Of a stretch of DNA of 39,351 bases, positions 8,262 through 16,033 are shown piece after piece (position 1 is the stretch's first letter; each line of letters begins with the position of its first letter). Where the stretch lies: NCBI GenBank assembly GCA_902793555.1, contig CADBEF010000009.1, positions 1-39,351 of the forward strand, written 5' to 3'. The position numbers were made by a program, and so were the translations under genes. The DNA comes from an uncultured bacterium. Lineage in GTDB: Bacteria > Verrucomicrobiota > Kiritimatiellia > RFP12 > UBA3636. The notes under the pieces were generated by a model. That model searched no databases. It had not been told where the DNA came from and was given only the letters and a program-made list of their open reading frames with translations.

Positions 8262-8291
8262 ATCCTACCACGCCCCGGCGCGAAAAAGCAA
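8262..8291 (-). promoter_or_regulatory. Promoter of the AraC/XylR gene, nearly leaderless
   Basis: Minus strand: TTGCTT at 8291-8286, an 18-bp spacer, then TGGTAGGAT with TAGGAT at 8267-8262. Only 8 nt separate the -10 from ATG 8253, so the predicted transcript would begin about 2 nt before the start codon. Confidence 0.55.
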
Positions 8292-8356
8292 CCGGGCGTT
8301 CGCAAACGGCGATGTTTTGTGCGCGTCTGGGTGTGTTTTTCGCCTCTGCGAAGTGC

Positions 8357-8362
8357 TATGAT
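8357..8362 (+). promoter_or_regulatory. Extended -10 of the LamG-repeat gene
   Basis: TGCTATGAT at 8354-8362 (hexamer TATGAT) is followed by a leader of about 25 nt and the ribosome site GAAGGAG (8381-8387) before ATG 8394. Only a weak -35 (TGTTTT, about 8334-8339) is visible, which would fit a promoter needing an activator such as the divergent XylR-type protein. An imperfect symmetry, CGCAAAC...GTTTTGTGCG (8301-8323), lies between the divergent genes and is a candidate operator. Confidence 0.45.
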
Positions 8363-8393
8363 CGTTCTTGTCTTCCAACCGAAGGAGCCCGAC

Positions 8394-11118
8394 ATGATCC
8401 GAAAGACCGTCTCCGTTCTCGCGCTGGCCGCGCTCGCGGCGGGCCAGCCCCTTCGCGCCGACACGCCCGACAAGTTCGTCCGCTACGTCGAATCGACCGG
8501 CTCGCAGTACGTCGACACCGGCGTCACGGGCCGCTGGAACACGAAGGTCGAGGCGCAGGTGGAGTGGATGGATTTTGCCGACAGCGCGCTCGTCGGCTCC
8601 CGGACCAGCGGCTCGTCCAACTCCCGCCTCTACTTCTGCTACTGCCTCAACGCCGACGGGAACCTGTACACGACGACGTATGGATCGGGCGAGAAGGTGA
8701 TCTGGAACGGCAGCTGGGAGGCCCGCTGGGAGAAGGACCGCGTCTACGACTACACGGCCGCGTTCTCCGCCACGAACGCCGCGGGGGAGACGACCGGCAC
8801 GATCCGGGCCGACGGCCTCGCCCTGTGGAGCAAGACGGGGAACGCCCTCGACACCGGACTGAACCTCCACCTCTTCGCGTGCAACGTCGGCGGAACCGCC
8901 AGCTACAAGTCCAAGGCGCGCATCTACCGGATGAAGATCTGGCAGGGTCCGAAGGACGGCGGCGACATGACGCTCCGGCGCGACCTCTTCCCCTGCATGA
9001 AGAACGGACGCGCCGGCCTCTACGACGCCGTCTCCGGCGACATCCTATACTCCGGTTCCGGCACGGACCTCGTGTGCGATGCGAACAGCAACGTCCCCGA
9101 CGAGTTCGTCGACTACGTCGAATCGACGTCCTACGGCTTCGTCGACACGGAGGTGGACGCCCGGTCCGGCACGTCCGCCGAAATCGACCTCGCCGTGCTG
9201 ACGACGCGCTCGCGCAACAAGTCCGTGCTAGGCGCCTACAAGTCCGACGGCGACATGCGCTTCTACCTTCTCTACTGCAACCAGGGCGTGATGCGCTACG
9301 GCTATGGCGGCCTGTCCTCCGGAAGCACCATCTATTCGGTCGGGGACCGCTATCTCGTCGAGGCCTCGCTTTCCGCCGGCTCCCAGACGCTCGAGCGGAC
9401 CAACGTGGATGCCGGCACGGAAAAGACCGTCCTCGCCAGCGACACGGACGGAACGGTTCTCGACATGCAGATGCCGCTCCACCTCTTCGCCTGCAACCGG
9501 GACGGGGAGCCGGACTGGGCCGGGCAGTTCCGGCTCTACGGATGCAAAATCCGGCAGAACGGCGTTCTCGTGCGCGACTTCAAGCCGTGCCTCAAGGACG
9601 GCGCGTTCGCGCTCTACGACGCCGTCTCGCAGCGCATCTTCTTCCCGAAGCGCGGCTTCCTAAACGGTCCGGTCCGCCAGGAGCGCGTCAACAAGCGCAA
9701 GCCCCTCGTCTTCGTGGAATACATCGAATCGTCCGGCCGGGAAACGCTCGACACGGGCGTCCGCGCCCGGGCCGGGACGCGCGCCAGGGGCGCGTTCGCC
9801 TACACCGACGTCCAGGGCATGCGATACGACAAATACCGCTACCTGCGCGAGCCGGTCAACCCCACGGAGCACCGGGTGTTTCTCGGCGCGGACAACCCGG
9901 AGGAATGGCCGACCTACTTCTTCCCGGTGAGCTGCAAGTCGCAAAGCGAGAGCGACAACAACCGGTGGCTCTACGGCGACTACGGGAGCGATTCGACCGC
10001 GCACGGGGCCTACGCCACGACCGACGGCTCGACGAAGATCCAGGCGGTCTCCGGGGCGAAGCACTCCTTCGACGCGTCGTTCATGGACGAAGCCCAGACG
10101 ATCGAACTGGACGGGACGAACGTCTGGTCGCTCGCCAACGACTGGCTCTTCGACTCCGGGAAGAACCTCCACGTCTTCTCCTCCGGCTCGCGCTACCGCT
10201 CCGCCGCCCGCTGCTACGGACTCGAGATCTGGCAGGACGGCGAGAAGGTCCGCGACTTCAAGCCGTGCATCTACGAGGACCGGGCCATGCTCTACGACAC
10301 GATCTCGAAGACCGTATTCCGTCCGTCGCCCGACATCCCGTCGACGAAGGCCGGCGGCATGGTCTTCACCGGGGACGAGTGGCCGGTCACCTACGTGGAC
10401 TACGTGGAATCCGACGGCACGGTCTTCGTCGATACGGACGTCGTCGGCCGGTCCGGCACCAAGGGCATGTTCAAGATGCAGTTCAGGGAAAAGGGCGACC
10501 TGGGATTCCTCGAGACCTGGAACAGCGGCGCGGGCACGAACCCCGACCTCCGCCGATTCTACCTGTGGCACAACTACCTGTCGCAGAACGTGTTCTGCAT
10601 CGGATACGGCAAGTTCCAGTCGTTTTCGAGCGGCCGGGCCATCAATACGGACTACGAAGTCACGTCGTCGCTCTGCGTCGGCTCCCAGACCGTGACCGTG
10701 GACGGGACCACGTGGGACAACGCCAACTTTACCGCGATCGCAAGTCCGAGTGCGACGATCGACACCGGTCTGGATCTCTACCTCTTCGCCCAGAACAAGG
10801 ACGGATCTCCGGCAAGCCCCGGCGCCGCCCGGCTCTACTACCTCAAACTCTTCCAGGGCAACCCGGACGGAAGCGACATGACGCTCGTCCGCAATTTCAA
10901 GCCCGTCAGGCTCTCGCCCGGACGGAAGCGACATGACGCTCGTCCGCAATTTCAAGCCCGTCAGGCTCTCGAACGGCATCGTCGCGCTCTGGGACTTCAA
11001 GAACAAGAAGGCCTACCTGCCGCAACTGGTGTCCTCGCCGGGGACGACCGCGCAGTTCCCCGTCGTCGGCCCGGACGGCGACCCCGTCGCCGCGCCGTTC
11101 GTCCTCGTCGTCCGGTAG
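8394..11118 (+). CDS. Secreted protein with four LamG-like repeats, frameshifted near its 3' end
   Basis: Begins MIRKTVSVLALAALAAGQ with a likely signal-peptide cleavage after LRA. Four units of about 200-245 residues follow, starting near 8472 (FVRYVESTGSQYVDTGV), 9101 (FVDYVESTSYGFVDTEV), 9708 (FVEYIESSGRETLDTGV) and 10387 (YVDYVESDGTVFVDTDV). Each ends with a DFKPC...ALYDAVS-type strand. The fold suggests concanavalin-A-like carbohydrate or surface binding. GAAGGAG precedes ATG 8394. A 55-bp tandem duplication at 10862-10971 shifts the frame. Removing one copy gives a natural end, with DFKNKKAYLPQL then FVLVVR and TAG at 11116-11118. As sequenced, translation instead reads through in frame into the next gene, to 13928. 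Confidence 0.8.
10862..10971 (+). repeat. Perfect 55-bp tandem duplication
   Basis: Copy one is 10862-10916 and copy two 10917-10971; they are identical and directly adjacent. Fifty-five is not a multiple of three, so the duplication shifts the reading frame of the LamG-repeat gene by one base. It could be a true recent mutation, a reversible slippage site, or an assembly error. Confidence 0.95.
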
Positions 11119-11129
11119 GGAACGCAACC

Positions 11130-13928
11130 GTGCGAAACTGGATCCTGCCGGCGGTTTGCCTCGCAGCGGGCGTGGTGGAGGCGGCTTCGCCGGACGAGGC
11201 CGTCCGGCATCCGGCCATCGACGAGCTGGCGTGGTCGTTCGACCGCAACGCCTCGCGCGTGGGCGATGTCGGCATCGTCGACACGCACGGGTCGCGCGAG
11301 GGCGGCGCCGTGCACGGCAAGCTCGACCTCGGCGGCCTGACGGGCGGCGTCCGCGCGACGATCCGCGCGCGCGGCTCGGGCATCGGCCGGCCGGACAAGT
11401 CCTACTTCGGCCTCAAGTTCATGTTCCACTACCTCGACCCGGAGACGAAGTCCGCCAAGTGGCCGCAGGCGCCTCACCGCGGCGGCGACTTCGAGTGGAC
11501 GACGCTCGAGCTCGTCGCCGACCTCGGCCCGAAGCCCGTCGGCGTCGTCGACGTCACGCTCGGCCTCCAGAACGTCGAGGGCCGCGTCGAGTTCGACCTC
11601 TCGTCGTTCGAATGGGCCCCGCACGAACTCTACCGGTTCCCCAAGCACAACCAGGACTACAAGGTCGCCTACCCGACGCGCGTGGCGTGGCGTCCGCAGC
11701 TGCGCGGCGCGATGCTCCCGCTTGATCCCACCGAGGACGACATCCGCACGCTCGCCTCGTGGGGCGGCACGATCGGCCGCTTCCAGATGTCTCGGAACTT
11801 CCAGAAGATCGACGGCAACCTCGACTTCCCGGAATACGAGCGCTGGCTCGACGGCCGCCTCGACCTTCTCGAAAAGGTCCTCGGCTGGGCGCGCAAATAC
11901 GGCCTTCTGGTCTGCGTCGACCTCCATGTCCCGCCGGGGAGCGTCCGCGACGACTCCGAGACGCGGATGTTCACCGACAAGGCCTGCCTCGACCTCTATG
12001 TCCGCTGCTGGGAGAAGATCGCGCGGCGCTTCAAGGGCAACGAGGACGCGATCTACGGCTACGACCTGCTGAACGAACCGCACCAGAACGGCCACGACGT
12101 GCCGTTCTCCTACTGGGACGCGCAGCGCCTCGCCGCGGAGGCGATCCGCCGCATCGACCCCGAGACGACGATCGTGATGGAGGCCAACTGGTCGTCGAGC
12201 GCCCCCGCCTACGAATACATGTCGCCGCTCACGATGCCGAACGTGATTTACGAGTTGCACATGTACATCCCGTCCGAGTACACCCATCAGGGCGTGACGG
12301 GCGGCTGGAGCGAGCCGCGCAAGTGGCCCGACGAATCGCGCGGCTGGAACAAGGAGCTCCTGCGCGCCAAGCTCGCGCCCGTCGTCGCCTTCGCGAAGCG
12401 CCACGACGCGAAGATCTTCGTCGGCGAGTTTTCCGCCGTCGCGTGGGCGGAAGGCGCCGACCGCTACCTCCGCGACTGCATCGAGCTCTTCGACGAGCAG
12501 GGCTGGGACTGGTGCTACCACGCCTTCAACGAGTGGCGTGGCTGGAACGTCGAGTTCGCCGGCGACTCGCTCGCGACGCTGGAACGCGTCGGCAACACCC
12601 CGCGCAAGCGGGCGCTGCTGGACGGCTTCCGCGGCATCCCCGGCTACTGGCGCGACGCGCTCGGGACATCCATCCGGCGCATCCGCGCCCTCTCGAAGCG
12701 GTGCGACGACTCGTTCTTCTTCCTCACCGACCTCCACATCCCCGCCAACCGCCGCCAGTCCGGCCGCCTCCTCGGCGCGCTCGGCCGCGCCACCGGCGTG
12801 CGGAAGGTCTTCTGCAACGGCGACCTCGTCGAGGCCTACGGCGGCCGCGACTCGATCGACCGCACGATCGCCGACTACCGCCGCCTCTGGGTCGCCGAGA
12901 TCGAACGCGCGGGCGGCGACTTCTACGCCGCCAAGGGCAACCACGACTTCACGATCCGCGAAAGCCAGGCCGCGACGAACGGCGTCACGCTCTCCGGACG
13001 CGAGGCGCGCGGCGTCCTCATGGACACCGCCGCGATCCGCGCGCACGCCGTCACGAACCCCGCCGACCCGGAGGCGTGCTACTACTATGTCGACTTTCCC
13101 GAGAAGCGCATCCGCTGGATCGTCGCCGACACGACCGACTCCCTCCGCACCGACCGCACCTACTGGGCCGTCAAATACGGGATGCACGACGTGCAGCTGC
13201 GCTGGCTCGCGGAAACGGCGCTCGGGACGGTCCCCGGCGGCTGGTCCGTCCTGGCGCTGAACCACATCCCGCTCGCGCCCGTCGTGAGCAACGAGTCGGA
13301 GGTCCCGGGTCTCATGGCGCCGTATCGCGCGCTGCTCGAAGCCTACCAAAACCGCGGCAAGGCGACGGTCGCCGGACGCGAATGGGACTTTTCGCGCGCC
13401 TGCGGCACGCTCCTCTGCGACCTCTCCGGCCACGAGCACTGCGAGCGCCAGACCTTCCGCAACGGGCTCTGGCACATTACGGAGCCGAGCGACGCCGCCT
13501 ACAACGCGGACTTCCGCTACGGCTCTGCGCCGTGGGGCGGCGACTTCCCGGACAAGACGGCGGGCACGCCCTTCGAGCAGACCTTCGACTGCGTGCACGT
13601 CGACCGCGCGAACCGGGCGCTGCACTTCACTCGCATCGGCGGCGGCGGCGACCGGACTTTCCACCTCGATCCCGTCCGCGTCCGCGTCGGCGAGACCCGC
13701 CGCTTCGCGGCGCCGGCCGACGCGACCTGGGCCTGCTACGACGCCGACCGCCTCCGCACCGACCCCGCGCCCGACAACAAGTGGCAGAAGCTTTTCCGCT
13801 ACTACGACGATGTCGCGTCGATCTCCCCCGACGGCCTCCTGACCGCGAAGAAGCCCGGCGAATCGGTCGTCCTCGCCACCGCCCCCGACGGCTCCAAGAC
13901 CTTCTTCGCCGTCATGGTCAATCCCTGA
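11130..13928 (+). CDS. Secreted GH5-like glycosidase fused to calcineurin-like phosphoesterase and Big-like domain
   Basis: 932 residues from GTG 11130, which starts a signal peptide (VRNWILPAVCLAAGVVEA). Residues 40-160 look like a jelly-roll carbohydrate-binding region. GH5-type (clan A) domain about 180-500: acid/base Glu316 in YDLLNEPHQ, substrate-site segment ELHMYIP, nucleophile Glu433 in IFVGEFSA. A complete metallophosphoesterase domain follows: D534-L-H536, G-D565, G-N604-H605-D606, H712 in LNHIP, G-H768-E-H770, all expected metal ligands. The last ~80 residues resemble a bacterial Ig (Big_2) domain, ending ASISPDGLLTAKKPGES. It lies 11 bp after the LamG gene and is probably co-transcribed. 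Exact substrates cannot be told. As sequenced, the upstream frameshift would also fuse it to the LamG protein. Confidence 0.85.
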   Translation: MRNWILPAVCLAAGVVEAASPDEAVRHPAIDELAWSFDRNASRVGDVGIVDTHGSREGGAVHGKLDLGGLTGGVRATIRARGSGIGRPDKSYFGLKFMFHYLDPETKSAKWPQAPHRGGDFEWTTLELVADLGPKPVGVVDVTLGLQNVEGRVEFDLSSFEWAPHELYRFPKHNQDYKVAYPTRVAWRPQLRGAMLPLDPTEDDIRTLASWGGTIGRFQMSRNFQKIDGNLDFPEYERWLDGRLDLLEKVLGWARKYGLLVCVDLHVPPGSVRDDSETRMFTDKACLDLYVRCWEKIARRFKGNEDAIYGYDLLNEPHQNGHDVPFSYWDAQRLAAEAIRRIDPETTIVMEANWSSSAPAYEYMSPLTMPNVIYELHMYIPSEYTHQGVTGGWSEPRKWPDESRGWNKELLRAKLAPVVAFAKRHDAKIFVGEFSAVAWAEGADRYLRDCIELFDEQGWDWCYHAFNEWRGWNVEFAGDSLATLERVGNTPRKRALLDGFRGIPGYWRDALGTSIRRIRALSKRCDDSFFFLTDLHIPANRRQSGRLLGALGRATGVRKVFCNGDLVEAYGGRDSIDRTIADYRRLWVAEIERAGGDFYAAKGNHDFTIRESQAATNGVTLSGREARGVLMDTAAIRAHAVTNPADPEACYYYVDFPEKRIRWIVADTTDSLRTDRTYWAVKYGMHDVQLRWLAETALGTVPGGWSVLALNHIPLAPVVSNESEVPGLMAPYRALLEAYQNRGKATVAGREWDFSRACGTLLCDLSGHEHCERQTFRNGLWHITEPSDAAYNADFRYGSAPWGGDFPDKTAGTPFEQTFDCVHVDRANRALHFTRIGGGGDRTFHLDPVRVRVGETRRFAAPADATWACYDADRLRTDPAPDNKWQKLFRYYDDVASISPDGLLTAKKPGESVVLATAPDGSKTFFAVMVNP

Positions 13929-14049
13929 CCCCGCGCCCTCGCCGAGTCCGCGAACGGCGCGTGGCAGGGACCGCGAGAAAAAGCCGGGCAAGCGCCGCGC
14001 GAGGGCGGCTAGCGGCCTTCGTGGCGGCGGCGGTACATCGTCGCGGCGA

Positions 14050-14093
14050 CGGCTTTGCGGTCGCCATGCCCGGCCGTGCGCGCGGCAAAGCCG
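14050..14093. repeat. Inverted repeat between the GH5 fusion and the metallophosphoesterase
   Basis: CGGCTTTGC at 14050-14058 pairs with GCAAAGCCG at 14085-14093 across a 26-nt loop. It lies in the 254-bp gap 13929-14182, which holds no convincing gene. No T-tract follows; a weak terminator or operator is possible but unproven. Confidence 0.3.
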
Positions 14094-14137
14094 CCGCGCA
14101 AGGGCCGGACTTGCGAAAAATGCGCCAAAAACAACGC

Positions 14138-14167
14138 TTGCGGCGTGGCGGGGTGATAGGGTATGCT
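14138..14167 (+). promoter_or_regulatory. Putative promoter of the metallophosphoesterase gene
   Basis: TTGCGG at 14138-14143, 18-bp spacer, TATGCT at 14162-14167. The predicted leader to ATG 14183 is only about 9 nt and holds no Shine-Dalgarno site. Confidence 0.45.
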
Positions 14168-14182
14168 TCGTTGCCACTGCAA

Positions 14183-15250
14183 ATGAAGGAATCGCCGTCA
14201 CTGCTTCGTTTCGGGGTCGCGAGCGACCTGCACGTCACCGACTGGGCGTCGGCGGAGACGTTCCGCCGCGCGCTACGCTGGTTCCGCGACCAGGGGGTCG
14301 ATGCGGTGATGGTCCCCGGCGACCTCACCGACCACGGCCTCCTGCCGCAGCTCGAGAACGTCGCGCGCTCGTGGCGCGAGGTCTTCCCGGACGACCGCGC
14401 GCCGGACGGCCGCCGCGTCGAGAAGCTCTTCATCTACGGCAACCACGACTTCGAGGGGCTCGGCTACCGCGACAAGTGGATGGACGCCACGTTCGCCGTC
14501 CACGGCCTTTCGCGCGAGGAGGCCGACGGCCTGCAGCTCCGGCGGATCGGCCTCGACAAGGCGTGGGAGCGATGCTTCGGCGAGCCCTACGCCCCGATCT
14601 GGCGCAAGCGCGTGAAGGGCTTCGACTTCATCGGCGGCCACAGCGCGTGGCAGGCGCCGGCCGGCCTCGCGGACTGGTTCGCGGCCAACGCCGCCTCGCT
14701 CGATCCGGGCAAGCCGTTCTTCTACATCCAGCACCCGCACCCCAAGGGAACGGTCTACGGCGCCCGCGCGTGCGGATGCGACGACGGAACGGCGGCGCGC
14801 GTCCTCTCCGCCTTCCCGAATGCCGTCGCGATCACCGGCCATTCGCACCTGCCGCTCACGGACGATCTTGCGGTCTGGCGCGGCGCGTTCACGTCGGTCG
14901 CGGCGGCGTCACTGAGCTACGGCTTCTGGCCCGAGACGCCCGAGCGCACCGAGCGCTCCCGCGCCGCCGCCGTGGGTTTCCCGGGCGGCGTCCCCTTCGC
15001 CCAGGGCCTTCTCGTGGACGTCTTCGCCGACCGGATCGAGCTCCGCGCCCGCGACTTCGCGCGCAACGAGCCGCTCGGTGTGCCGCAAGTGCTCCCGTGC
15101 GCGGCGTCCCCGACAACCCGTGGCAGAAGCGCCACCGCTACTTCGACGACGTCGCCAAGTTCAACGCGCAGTATCCGTCGCTGTCCGTCCGCTTCCGCGA
15201 GAACTCCCACGACCGCTTCCTCGTCGTCGATGACCGCGACCTCTTCCTGA
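14183..15250 (+). CDS. Calcineurin-like metallophosphoesterase with frameshifted C-terminus
   Basis: Starts MKESPSLLRFGVASDLHV with no signal peptide, so probably cytoplasmic. All metallophosphoesterase motifs are present: D15-L-H17, GDLTD near 46, G-N87-H88-D89, H184/H186 in QHPHPKGT and G-H220-S-H222. Residues to about 305 read normally (to EPLGVPQVLP). After base ~15100 the frame becomes low-complexity Ser/Thr/Arg and stops at 15250. Moving one frame there restores VRGVPDNPWQKRHRYFDDVA, and the string DN-x-WQK-xx-RY-(F/Y)-DDVA is shared with the GH5-phosphoesterase fusion (about 13770-13815). A single-base frameshift near 15100 is therefore likely. A decayed relative lies at 6864-7068. Substrate unknown. 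Confidence 0.75.
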   Translation: MKESPSLLRFGVASDLHVTDWASAETFRRALRWFRDQGVDAVMVPGDLTDHGLLPQLENVARSWREVFPDDRAPDGRRVEKLFIYGNHDFEGLGYRDKWMDATFAVHGLSREEADGLQLRRIGLDKAWERCFGEPYAPIWRKRVKGFDFIGGHSAWQAPAGLADWFAANAASLDPGKPFFYIQHPHPKGTVYGARACGCDDGTAARVLSAFPNAVAITGHSHLPLTDDLAVWRGAFTSVAAASLSYGFWPETPERTERSRAAAVGFPGGVPFAQGLLVDVFADRIELRARDFARNEPLGVPQVLPCAASPTTRGRSATATSTTSPSSTRSIRRCPSASARTPTTASSSSMTATSS

Positions 15251-15342
15251 TCGGCGCCTCTCTGAAAGACCTCGGCAAGAAGTGCTTCGGCTTCACGAAG
15301 ATGGACTCCGCGGAAATCCCGGGTCTCAAAGCGAGACTTTGA
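15148..15342 (+). pseudogene. C-terminal fragment like the tail of ORF6N-domain proteins
   Basis: In the shifted frame the sequence continues DVAKFNAQYPSLSVRFREN, then SHDRFLVVDDRDLFLIGASL and KDLGKKCFGFTKMD before TGA. The HDRFLxxD...IGASLKDLGKK signature is known from the C-termini of ORF6N/phage-regulator-like proteins. The N-terminal part of such a gene is absent. The fragment follows directly on the restored metallophosphoesterase frame, so the two look like a chimera produced by deletion; the junction lies somewhere between 15105 and 15160. Confidence 0.6.
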
Positions 15343-15361
15343 CGTCCCCCGCGGCGTCCGC

Positions 15362-15393
15362 GCGCGTGGCGGGGTCCGCACCCCGCCACGCGC
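15362..15393. terminator. Perfect 14-bp GC-rich hairpin, probable terminator
   Basis: GCGCGTGGCGGGGT (15362-15375), tetraloop CCGC, then ACCCCGCCACGCGC (15380-15393), a perfect stem 20 bp after the stop at 15342. A T5 run (15406-15410) lies 12 nt past the stem, farther than in a classical intrinsic terminator. It separates the metallophosphoesterase from the sigma-factor promoter. Confidence 0.6.
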
Positions 15394-15425
15394 ACACCGG
15401 AAACATTTTTCGTCCGCGTGAAACC

Positions 15426-15454
15426 TTGCGGCGGTTTTCGGCATCTTATAGAAT
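15426..15454 (+). promoter_or_regulatory. Promoter of the ECF sigma factor operon
   Basis: TTGCGG at 15426-15431, exactly 17 bp, then TAGAAT at 15449-15454. The predicted start near 15461 leaves about 21 nt of leader before ATG 15482, with no Shine-Dalgarno site at normal distance. The form matches the symporter promoter, so housekeeping transcription is likely; an ECF-type autoregulated promoter cannot be excluded. Confidence 0.6.
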
Positions 15455-15481
15455 GGAGGGGCCAATCGCCCCCGACGACGA

Positions 15482-16033
15482 ATGGACATCGCCGACCACA
15501 TCCGCCGCGACCCGGAAGAGGGCGCCCGCCGACTCGTCTCCGAGCTCGGCCCGGGCCTGTATGGCGTCGCCCTGCGCCTCGTCGGCGACGACCGCGCCGC
15601 CGCGGACGACCTCTACATGCGGGCGCTGGAATGCGCCTTCGCGAAAATCGTCCAGTATCGGGGCGACGGCCTCTTCCTCTGGCTCCGCGCCATCCTGGTG
15701 AACATCCGCCGGATGGACCTGCGCCGCCGGGGACGCGACCTTCCCGTCCCCGACGACGAGACCGACCTGGATTCGCTCCCCGGCGAATCGCCGGAGCCGT
15801 TCTCCGCCCTCCTCGCCCGCTCCGACGCCGACGCCGTCCGGGCCGCCGTCGCCCGCCTCCCCCTACCGTATCGCCGCGCCGTCCTGCTCCGCTACTGGCG
15901 CGACCTCGCCGTCCCGGAGGTCGCCGCCGCGCTCGCCCTCCCCGCCAACACGGTGAAAACCCACCTCGCCCGCGCCCGCGCGCTCCTCCGCGCCGACCTG
16001 GCGCCCATCCTCGGAAAGGAGCCCCCGCCGTGA
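15482..16033 (+). CDS. ECF-type RNA polymerase sigma factor
   Basis: 183 residues, normal length for an ECF factor. Region 2 covers about residues 20-80 (AALRLVGDD-like start, DDLYMRALECAFAKI, LFLWLRAILVNIRRMDLRRRGR). Region 4 covers about 115-175, with LPLPYRRAVLLRYWRDLAVP then the helix-turn-helix VAAALALPANTVKTHLARAR. There is no extra C-terminal domain. Its stop overlaps the GTG of the next gene (GTGA at 16030-16033), so the two are translationally coupled, as expected for a sigma factor and a membrane partner that controls it. Confidence 0.9.
   Translation: MDIADHIRRDPEEGARRLVSELGPGLYGVALRLVGDDRAAADDLYMRALECAFAKIVQYRGDGLFLWLRAILVNIRRMDLRRRGRDLPVPDDETDLDSLPGESPEPFSALLARSDADAVRAAVARLPLPYRRAVLLRYWRDLAVPEVAAALALPANTVKTHLARARALLRADLAPILGKEPPP

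Noticed and set aside
8394-13928. A single genuine 1844-residue multi-domain gene
   Set aside because: The join depends on a perfect 55-bp duplication, and about 70 residues at the junction are Arg-rich out-of-frame sequence. A start codon and signal peptide for the second gene lie right after. It is reported as two genes plus a finding.
14050-14093. Intrinsic terminator after the GH5 fusion
   Set aside because: The 26-nt loop is long and no T-tract follows the 9-bp stem, so only a low-confidence repeat is listed.
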